NCBI RefSeq assembly: GCF_051014685.1
Contig: NW_027479255.1
Location: forward strand, 1-64,000
Direction: 5' to 3'
Source: Ptiloglossa arizonensis
Lineage: Eukaryota > Arthropoda > Insecta > Hymenoptera > Colletidae
DNA length: 64,000 bases
The first letter of the stretch is position 1; the number at the start of each line of letters is the position of its first letter. The translations under genes were made by a program, and so were the position numbers. Of this stretch, positions 55,231 to 64,000 are shown piece by piece. A model generated the notes under the pieces. The model was given only the letters and a program-made list of their open reading frames with translations, was not told the origin of the DNA and did not search any database.

Positions 55231-57713
55231 GTGTGACGTATAACGTGTAACGTATAACGTATAACGTGTAACGTATAACGTATAACATATAACGTATAAC
55301 GTAGAACGTGTATCGTGTAACCTATGACGTATAACGTATAACGTATAACGTATAACGTGTAACGTATAACGCATAACGTATAACGTACAACGTGTAACTT
55401 ATAACGTATAACGTAAAACGTATAACGTATAACGTATAACGTATAACATATAACATATAACGTATTACGTAAAACGTATAACGTATAACGTATAACGTAT
55501 AACGTATAACGTGTAACGTATAACGTATAACGTGTAACGTATAACGTATAACGTGTAACGTATAACGTATAACGTATAACGTATAACGTGTACCGTGTAA
55601 GCTATGACGTATAACGTATAACGTACAACGTATAACGTATAACGTATAACGGTTAACTTATAACGTATAACGTATAACGTATAACGTATAACGAATAACA
55701 AATAACGTGTAACGTATAACACATAACGTATAACGTACAACGTGTAACGAAGAACGTATAACGAATAAAGTAAAAAACGTATAACGTATTACATATTACG
55801 TATAACGTATAACATATAACGTATAACGTATAACGTGTATCGTGTAAGGTATGACGTATAACGTATAACGTATAACGTGTAACGTGTAACGAAGAACGTA
55901 TAACGTAAAACGTATAACGTATAACGTATAACGTATAACGTATAACGTATGACGTAAAGCGTATAACGTATAACGTATAACGTATAACGAGTAACGTATA
56001 ACGTATAACGTGTAACGTATAACGTATAACGTGTAACGTATAAAGTATAACGTGTAACGTATAACGTATAACGTATAACGTGTATCGTGTAAGGTATGAC
56101 GTATAACGTATAACGTATAACGTATAACGTGTAACGAAGAACGTATAACGTATAACGTATAACGTTTAACGTATAACGTATAACGTATAACGTATAACGT
56201 ATAACGTGTAACGAAGAACGTATAACGTAAAACGTGTAACGTATAACGTATAACGTATAACGTACAACGTATACCGTATAACGTATAACGGTTAACTTAT
56301 AACGTATAACGTGTAACGTATAACGTATAACGTGTAGCGTATAACGTATAACGTATAACGTATAACGTATAACGTATAACATATAACGTATAACGTATAA
56401 CGTGTATCGTGTAACCTATGACGTATAACGTATAACGTATAACGTATAACGTGTAACGTATAACGCATAACGTTTAACGTACAACGTGTAACTTATAACG
56501 TATAACGTATAACGTATAACGTATAACGTATAACGTATAACGTATAACATATAACGTATAACGTATAACGTGTAACGTATAACACATAACGTATAACGTA
56601 CAACGTGTAACGAAGAACGTATAACGAATAACGTAAAACGTATAACGTATTACATATTACGTATAACGTATAACATATAACGTATAACGTATAACGTGTA
56701 AGGTATGACGTATAACGTATAACGTATAACGTGTAACGTGTAACGAAGAACGTATAACGTGTAACTTATAACGTATAACGTATAACGTATAACGTATAAC
56801 GTATAACGTACAACGTATAACGTATAACGTATAACGGTTAACTTATAACGTATAACGTGTAACGTATAACGTATAACGTGTAGCGTATAACGTATAACGT
56901 ATAACGTATAACGTATAACGTATAACATATAACGTATAACGTATAACGTGTATCGTGTAACCTATGACGTATAACGTATAACGTATAACGTATAACGTGT
57001 AACGTATAACGCATAACGTATAACGTACAACGTGTAACTTATAACGTATAACGTATAACGTATAACGTATAACGTATAACGTATAACGTATAACATATAA
57101 CGTATAACGTAAAACGTATAACGTATAACGTATAACGTATAACGTATAACGTGTAACGTATAACGTATAACGTGTAACGTATAACGTATAACGTGTAACG
57201 TATAACGTATAACGTATAACGTATAACGTGTACCGTGTAAGCTATGACGTATAACGTATAACGTATAACGTATAAAGTGTAACGAAGAACGTATAACGTA
57301 TAACGTACAACGTGTAACTTATAACGTATAACGTATAACGTATAACGTATAACGTATAACGTATAACGTATAACATATAACGTATAACGTAAAACGTATA
57401 ACGTATAACGTATAACGTATAACGTGTAACGAAGAACGTATAACGTAAAACGTATAACGTATAACGTATAACGTATAACGTATAACGTATAACGTATAAC
57501 GTATAACGTATAACGTATAACATATAACGTATAACGTACAACGTGTAACGAAGAACGTATAACGTATAACGTATAACGTATAACGAGTAACGTATAACGT
57601 ATAACGTATAACGTATAACGTGTAACGAAGAACGTATAACGTAAAACGTATAACGTATAACGTATAACGTATAACGTATAACGTATAACGTATAACGTAT
57701 AACGTATAACGTA
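55231..57713. repeat. 5,013-bp-offset duplication, copy 2
   Basis: Partner of 50,218-52,700. Its left edge at 55,213-55,231 is the same point at which the 53.1-kb block stops matching the 61.1-kb block. A single junction therefore joins the two series. Confidence 0.88.
55771..55779. other. Phase break +2
   Basis: TAAAAAACG, counterpart of 50,758. Confidence 0.92.
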
Positions 57714-57849
57714 TAACGTATAACGTATAACGTGTAACGTATAACGTATAACGTATAACGTATAACGTATAACGTATAACGTATAACGTATAACGTATAA
57801 CGTATAACGTCTAACGTATAACGTATAACGTATAACGTATAACGTATAA
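57714..57849. repeat. Short connecting stretch
   Basis: Mostly consensus units with TGTAACG and one TCTAACG (near 57,810), joining the end of the 5,013-offset copy to the start of the 6,315-offset copy. Confidence 0.75.
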
Positions 57850-59428
57850 CATATAACGTATAACGTATAACGTGTAACGTATAACACATAACGTATAACG
57901 TACAACGTGTAACGAAGAACGTATAACGAATAACGTAAAACGTATAACGTATTACATATTACGTATAACGTATAACATATAACGTATAACGTATAACGTG
58001 TAAGGTATGACGTATAACGTATAACGTATAACGTGTAACGTGTAACGAAGAACGTATAACGTGTAACTTATAACGTATAACGTATAACGTATAACGTATA
58101 ACGTATAACGTACAACGTATAACGTATAACGTATAACGGTTAACTTATAACGTATAACGTGTAACGTATAACGTATAACGTGTAGCGTATAACGTATAAC
58201 GTATAACGTATAACGTATAACGTATAACATATAACGTATAACGTATAACGTGTATCGTGTAACCTATGACGTATAACGTATAACGTATAACGTATAACGT
58301 GTAACGTATAACGCATAACGTATAACGTACAACGTGTAACTTATAACGTATAACGTATAACGTATAACGTATAACGTATAACGTATAACGTATAACATAT
58401 AACGTATAACGTAAAACGTATAACGTATAACGTATAACGTATAACGTATAACGTGTAACGTATAACGTATAACGTGTAACGTATAACGTATAACGTGTAA
58501 CGTATAACGTATAACGTATAACGTATAACGTGTACCGTGTAAGCTATGACGTATAACGTATAACGTATAACGTATAAAGTGTAACGAAGAACGTATAACG
58601 TATAACGTACAACGTGTAACTTATAACGTATAACGTATAACGTATAACGTATAACGTATAACGTATAACGTATAACATATAACGTATAACGTAAAACGTA
58701 TAACGTATAACGTATAACGTATAACGTGTAACGAAGAACGTATAACGTAAAACGTATAACGTATAACGTATAACGTATAACGTATAACGTATAACGTATA
58801 ACGTATAACGTATAACGTATAACATATAACGTATAACGTACAACGTGTAACGAAGAACGTATAACGTATAACGTATAACGTATAACGAGTAACGTATAAC
58901 GTATAACGTATAACGTATAACGTGTAACGAAGAACGTATAACGTAAAACGTATAACGTATAACGTATAACGTATAACGTATAACGTATAACGTATAACGT
59001 ATAACGTATAACGTATAACGTAAAACGTATAACGTATAACGTGTAACGTATAACATATAACGTATAACGTATAACGAGTAACGTATAACGTATAACGTGT
59101 AACGTATAACGTATAACGTGTAACGTATAAAGTATAACGTGTAACGTATAACGTATAACGTATAACGTGTATCGTGTAAGGTATGACGTATAACGTATAA
59201 CGTATAACGTATAACGTGTAACGAAGAACGTATAACGTATAACGTATAACGTATAACATATAACGTATAACGTATAACGTGTATCGTGTAACCTATGACG
59301 TATAACGTATAACGTATAACGTATAACGTGTAACGTATAACGCATAACGTATAACGTACAACGTGTAACTTATAACGTATAACGTATAACGTATAACGTA
59401 TAACGTATAACGTATAACGTATAAAGTA
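57850..59428. repeat. 6,315-bp-offset duplication (partner 51,535-53,113)
   Basis: B landmark at 57951 (51636 plus 6,315), GTTAAC at 58139, TGTACCG, AAGAACG groups, AGTAACG, TGTATCG-TGTAAGG, TATAAAG at 59421. I saw no difference from the partner. The first part also matches 56,548-57,713 at an offset of 1,302 (186 units), so that part exists three times. Remainder of 6,315 mod 7 is 1, matching one -1 and one +2 break between the copies. Confidence 0.88.
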
Positions 59429-61120
59429 TAACGTATAACATATAACGTATAACGTAAAACGTATAACGTATAACGTATAACGTATAACGTATAACGTGTA
59501 ACGTATAACGTATAATGTGTAACGTATAACGTATAACGTGTAACGTATAACGTATAACGTATAACGTATAACGTGTACCGTGTAAGCTATGACGTATAAC
59601 GTATAACGTATAACGTATAACGTGTAACGAAGAACGTATAACGTATAACGTATAACGTATAACGTATAACGTATAACGTATAACGTATAACGTATAACGT
59701 ATAACGTATAACGTATAACGTATAACATACAACGTATAACGTATAATGTATAACGAATAACGTATAACGTATAACGTATAACGTATAACGTATAACGTAT
59801 AACGTATAACGTATAACGTATAACGTGTAACGTATAACGTATAACGTATAACGTATAACGTATAACGTATAACGAATAACGTATAACGTATAACGTATAA
59901 CGTATAACATATAACGTATAACGTATAACGTAAAACGTATAACGTATAACGTATAACGTATAACGTATAACGTATAACGAATAACGTATAACGTATAACG
60001 TATAACGTATAACGTATAACGTATAACGTATAACGTATAACGTATAACGTATAACGTATAACGTATAACGTATAACGTATAACGTATAACGTATAACGTA
60101 TAACGTATAACGTATAACGTATAACGTATAACGTATAACGTATAACGTATAACGTAAAACGTATAACGTATAACGTGTAACCAAGACCGTATAACGAATA
60201 ACGTAAAACGTATGACGTATCACATCTTACGTATAACGTATAACGTATAACGTATAACGTATAACGTGTAACGCATAACGTATAACGTGTGACGTATAAC
60301 GTGTAACGTATAACGTATAACGTGTAACGTATAACGTATAACGTAAAACGTATAACGTATAGCGTATAACGTATAACGTATAACGTATAACGTGTAACGT
60401 ATAACGTATAACGTATAACGTATAACGTATAACGAATAACGTATAACATATAACGTATAACGTATAACGTAAAACGTATAACGTATAACGTATAACGTAC
60501 AACGTATAACGTATAACGTATAACGTGTAACGTGTAACGTATAACGTATAACGCAAAACGTATAACGTATAACGTGTAACGTATAACGTATAACGTGTAA
60601 CGTATAACGTATAACGTATAACGTATAACGTGTACCGTGTAAGCTATGACGTATAACGTATAACGTATAACGTATAACGTATAACGTACAACGTATAACG
60701 TATAACGTATAACGTGTAACATGTAACGTATAACGTATAACGCAAAACGTATAACGTATAACGTGTGGCGTATAACGTGTAACGTATGACGTATAACGTG
60801 TAACGTATAACGTATATCGTATAACGAATAACGTATAACGTATAACGTATAACGTATAACGTATAACGTACAACGTATAACGTATAACGTATAACGTAGA
60901 ACGTATAACGTATAACGCATAACGTACAACGTAAAACGTATAACGTATAACGTATAACGTATAACGTATAACGTATAACGTATAACGTGTAACGTATAAC
61001 CTATAACGTTTAACGTATAACGTATAACGTATAACGTATAACGTGTAACGTATAACGTATAACGCAAAACGTATAACGTATAACGTGTGGCGTATAACGT
61101 GTAACGTATAACGTATAACG
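59429..61120. repeat. Array with a solitary C cassette at 60,176
   Basis: Contains TATAATG-TGTAACG, TGTACCG-TGTAAGC (about 59,574 and 60,632), a TACAACG-TATAATG-AATAACG group near 59,730, pure runs, then a C cassette at 60,176-60,231 with TGTAACC as first heptad. This is the only C cassette after 50.2 kb. From 60.5 kb on, TGTGGCG, CAAAACG and TAGAACG units announce the 61-63 kb type. No gene or site is visible. Confidence 0.82.
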
Positions 61121-63183
61121 TGTAACGTATAACTTATAACGTATAACGTATAACGTATAACGTGTAACGAAGAACGTATAACGTATAACGTATAACGTAT
61201 AACGTATAACGTATAACGTATAACGTATAACGTGTAACGAAGAACGTATAACGTAAATCGTATAACGTATAACGTATAACGTATAACGTATAACGTATAA
61301 CGTGTAACGTATAACGTATAACATATAACGTATAACGTATAACGTATAACGAATAACGTATAACGTATAACGTATAACGTATAACGTATAACGTATAACG
61401 TATAACGTGTATCGTGTAAGGTATGACGTATAACGTATAACGTATAACGCATAACGTGTAACGAAGAACGTATAACGTAAAACGTATAACGTATAACGTA
61501 TAACGTATAACGTATAACGTATAACGTATAACGTATAACGTATAACGTATAACGTATAACGTATAACGTATAACGTATAACGTATAACGTATAACGTAGA
61601 ACGTATAACGTATAACGCATAACGTACAACGTAAAACGTATAACGTATAACGTATAACGTATAACGTATAACGTATAACGTGTAACGTAAACCTATAACG
61701 TTTAACGTATAACGTATAACGTATAACGTATAACGTACAATGTATAACGTATAACGTATACCGTATAACGTATAACGTATAACGTATAACGTATAACGTA
61801 GAACGTATAACGTATAACGCAAAACGTACAACGTAAAACGTATAACGTATAACGTATAACGTATAACGTATAACGTATAACGTATAACGTATAACGTATA
61901 ACGTATAACGTATAACGTATAACGTATAACGTATAACGTATAACGTATAACGTATAACGTGTATCGTGTAAGGTATGACGTATAACGTATAACGTATAAC
62001 GCATAACGTGTAACGAAGAACGTATAACGTAAAACGTATAACGTATAACGTATAACGTATAACGTATAACGTATAACGTATAACGTATAACGTATAACGT
62101 ATAACGTATAACGTATAACGTATAACGTATAACGTATAACGTATAACGTATAACGTAGAACTTATAACGTATAACGCATAACGTACAACGTAAAACGTAT
62201 AACGTATAACGTATAACGTATAACGTATAACGTATAACGTATAACGTGTAACGTATAACCTATAACGTTTAACGTATAACGTATAACGTATAACGTATAA
62301 CGTACAACGTACAACGTATAACGTATAACGTATAACGCATAACGTATGACGTATAACGTATAACGTAGAACGTATAACGTATAACGCATAACGTACAACG
62401 TAAAACGTATAACGTATAACGTATAACGTATAACGTATAACGTATAACGTATAACGTATAACGTGTAACGTATAACCTATAACGTTTAACGTATAACGTA
62501 TAACGTATAACGTATAACGTATAACGTACAACGTATAACGTATAACGTATAACGTGTAACGTGTAACGTATAACGTATAACGCAAAACGTATAACGTATA
62601 ACGTGTGGCGCATAACGTGTAACGTATAACGTATAACGTGTAACGTATAACGTATAACGTATAACGTATAACGTATAACGTGTAACGAAGAACGTATAAC
62701 GTATAACGTATAACGTATAACGTATAACGTATAACGTATAACGTATAACGTATAACGTGTAACGAAGAACGTATAACGTAAAACGTTTAACGTATAACGT
62801 ATAACGTATAACGTATAACGTATAACGTATAACGTATAACGTACAACGTATAACGAATAACCTATAACGTATAACGTATAACGTATAACGTATAACGTAT
62901 AACGTATAACGTGTATCGTGTAAGGTATGACGTATAACGTATAACGTATAACGCATAACGTGTAACGAAGAACGTATAACGTAAAACGTATAACGTATAA
63001 CGTATAACGTATAACGTATAACGTATAACGTATAACGTATAACGTATAACGTATAACGTATAACGTATAACGTAGTACGTATAACGTATAACGCATAACG
63101 TACAACGTAAAACGTATAACGTATAACGTATAACGTATAACGTATAACGTATAACGTATAACGTGTAACGTATAACCTATAAC
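61121..63183. repeat. About 7,953-bp-offset duplication, copy 2
   Basis: Partner of 53,133-55,230. After 63,182 this copy has TTTAACG where the partner has TGTGACG, which fixes the right edge of the duplication to within one unit. A TATGACG near 62,346 is private to this copy. Confidence 0.87.
61688..61693. other. Phase break -1
   Basis: TAAACC, counterpart of 53,714. It is the last break. Unit-ending G positions at the window end have remainder 2 mod 7, as the sum of all twelve breaks predicts from remainder 5 at the start. Confidence 0.92.
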
Positions 63184-64000
63184 GTTTAACGTATAACGTA
63201 TAACGTATAACGTACAACGTATAACGTATAACGTATAACGCATAACGTACAACGTAAAACGTATAACGTATAACGTATAACGTATAACGTATAACGTATA
63301 ACGTACAACGTATAACGTATAACGTGTAACGTATAACCTATAACGTTTAACGTATAACGTATAACGTATAACGTGTAACGAAGAACGTATAACGTATAAC
63401 GCATAACGTACAACGTAAAACGTATAACGTATAACGTATAACGTATAACGTATAACGTATAACGTATAACGTATAACGTATAACGTATAACGTATAACGT
63501 ATAACGTACAACGCATAACGTACAACGTAAAACGTATAACGTATAACGTATAACGTATAACGTATAACGTATAACGTATAACGTATAACGTATAACGTAC
63601 AACGTATAACGTATAACGTATAACGTGTAACGTGTAACGTATAACGTATAACGCAAAACGTATATCGTATAACGTGTAACGTATAACGTATAACGTATAA
63701 CGTGTAACGAAGAACGTATAACGTAAAACGTATAACGTATAACGTATAACGTATAACGTATAACGTGTAACGAAGAACGTATAACGTAAAACGTTTAACG
63801 TATAACGTATAACGTATAACGTATAACGTATAACGTATAACGTATAACATATAACGTATAACGTACAACGTATAACGAACAACGTATAACGTATAACGTA
63901 TAACGTATAACGTATAACGTATAACGTATAACGTGTGTCGTGTAAGGTATGACGTATAACGTATAACGTATAACGAACAACGTATAACGTATAACGTATA
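63184..64000. repeat. Array to the window end
   Basis: Repeated TACAACG-TAAAACG, TGTAACG-TATAACC-TTTAACG, CAAAACG and AAGAACG groups of the 53-55 kb type in a new order, with TGTGTCG-TGTAAGG-TATGACG near 63,933 and AACAACG units near 63,880 and 63,975. The array continues past the end of the window. Confidence 0.85.

Larger units (their letters stand above)
328..57963. repeat. A/B-cassette family (ATTACATATT landmark)
   Basis: Outside block 2 the family occurs as A forms with marks at 371, 917, 1561 and 2198 (heptad before the mark TATGACG, earlier ATTAACG and TAAAACG), one isolated copy at 29900, and B forms at 50775, 51636, 55788, 56649 and 57951, in which the heptad before the mark is TATAACG. 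A sub-form with ATTACACATT sits at 16025, 16172, 19993, 20119, 24632 and 24779. The seventh and eighth heptads, TATTACA and TATTACG, correspond to TATCACA and TCTTACG of the C cassette. Confidence 0.87.
18368..58144. other. GTTAAC landmark series (HpaI recognition sequence)
   Basis: The divergent heptad GTTAACT, usually three consensus units after TACAACG, creates GTTAAC. I find it at 18368, 23007, 31095, 32698, 32964, 34091, 34357, 35862, 36128, 36268, 37353, 39698, 39964, 40111, 41707, 41973, 42120, 42141, 43233, 45739, 46005, 46152, 47272, 49309, 50639, 51278, 51824, 55652, 56291, 56837 and 58139. I saw none before 18.3 kb or after 58.2 kb. Because it changes three bases of the unit, it is likely a single ancestral event spread by block duplication. 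Confidence 0.85.
15205..60231. repeat. C-cassette family, 34 copies of an 8-heptad landmark
   Basis: Each cassette is 56 bases: heptad 1 TGTAACG, 2 AAGACCG, 4 AATAACG, 5 TAAAACG, 6 TATGACG, 7 TATCACA, 8 TCTTACG. Starts: 15205, 17892, 18074, 19187, 22531, 22713, 23826, 30752, 32229, 32404, 33181, 33685, 33860, 34882, 35386, 35561, 36632, 37206, 37794, 38634, 39397, 41406, 42505, 43079, 43436, 43835, 44675, 45438, 46516, 47132, 47699, 48539, 50100, 60176. Heptad 8 defines subtypes: TCTTACT at 15205, 17892, 19187, 22531 and 23826; TCTCACG at 32229, 33685, 35386, 38634, 44675 and 48539; TCTTACG elsewhere. The copies at 30752, 50100 and 60176 carry private changes. The layout is the same as the B cassette, so B and C descend from one ancestor. 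Confidence 0.9.
1..64000. repeat. Continuous 7-bp tandem (satellite-like) array, unit TATAACG
   Basis: Every part of the window reads as consecutive copies of TATAACG (- strand CGTTATA), about 9,100 units, and the array is open at both ends. Variation is mostly single-base substitution within a unit. By eye the commonest variants are TGTAACG, TAAAACG, AATAACG, TACAACG, CATAACG, TATGACG, TATAGCG, TATAACA and TTTAACG. Variants recur in fixed orders, so the array has higher-order structure. The unit contains the palindrome ACGT and one CpG, and is an alternating purine-pyrimidine heptad (ACGTATA) with an AA step at each junction. The + strand has TAA every 21 bases in all frames. The - strand is open in all frames and would read as rotations of IRYTLYV, which explains every long ORF without any gene. 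Satellite DNA is the best description. Host and function are unknown, and array length in an assembly should be treated with caution. Confidence 0.98.

Noticed and set aside
1..64000. Telomere repeat array
   Set aside because: The unit has no G-rich strand and matches none of the known telomere motifs such as TTAGGG or TTTAGGG types. It has degenerate variants and higher-order structure, more like satellite DNA. A chromosome end just outside the window cannot be excluded.
1..64000. CRISPR array
   Set aside because: There are no unique spacers between conserved repeats; everything between landmarks is the same heptad.
1..64000. Bacterial -10 boxes or eukaryotic TATA boxes (TATAAC, occasionally TATAAT)
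   Set aside because: The resemblance occurs in every unit by construction, with no -35 element, spacing or gene downstream.
1..64000. Iteron-type replication origin or partition site
   Set aside because: Iteron arrays are short and next to rep or par genes. Nothing of the sort is present, and 64 kb of repeat is out of scale.
1..64000. Z-DNA or cruciform-forming element
   Set aside because: ACGTATA alternates purine and pyrimidine, but the alternation breaks at every AA junction and the unit is A+T-rich; perfect palindromes are only 4 bases (ACGT, TATA). Possible in principle, not supported.
1..64000. tRNA, rRNA or structured ncRNA
   Set aside because: No non-repetitive sequence exists that could hold such a gene. 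Whether the array is transcribed cannot be seen from DNA.

Overview
The whole 64,000-base window is one uninterrupted tandem array of a 7-base unit. It reads TATAACG on the + strand (rotations AACGTAT or ACGTATA) and CGTTATA on the - strand, with about 9,100 copies. I find no unique sequence anywhere and no protein-coding gene, RNA gene, CRISPR array, mobile element or recognisable regulatory site. The array runs off both ends of the window. Nothing names the organism. The consensus is 2/7 G+C and has one CpG per unit. An array this long and layered would be ordinary for eukaryotic satellite DNA and very unusual for a bacterium, but the sequence alone does not settle this.

The long open reading frames (up to 696 codons) lie only on the - strand and are a by-product of the unit. 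Seven is not a multiple of three, so 21 bases (three units) make seven codons. The - strand then encodes the same stop-free heptapeptide, a rotation of IRYTLYV, in all three frames. The + strand meets TAA every 21 bases in every frame.

The real content is the pattern of variant units, which forms higher-order repeats. A recurring 8-heptad landmark cassette exists in related forms: A/B, dominant in 1-10.4 kb and returning at 50-58 kb, and C, at 15-24 kb, 30.7-50.2 kb and 60.2 kb. Layout: 1-2.7 kb is the simplest array with sparse A cassettes. 2.7-10.5 kb has dense B cassettes, five times as a 161-base doublet. 10.5-14.5 kb is transitional with a 476-base duplication. 14.5-26.3 kb holds three copies of a roughly 1.9-kb block and a larger 4,639-base-offset duplication. 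20.7-29.9 kb is built from small shared modules. About 29.9 kb is an odd boundary. 32.5-49.1 kb is a run of six higher-order repeats of about 1.5-4.0 kb. 50.2-63.2 kb is a mosaic of duplications at offsets of 5,013, 6,315 and about 7,953 bases.

Only twelve places break the 7-base phase (+2 or -1). Together they account exactly for the phase change from one end of the window to the other and for the remainder mod 7 of every long duplication offset I checked across them. This supports growth by whole-unit slippage plus duplication or unequal exchange of kilobase blocks. Any function (centromeric, heterochromatic, subtelomeric or none) is inference that the window cannot test.
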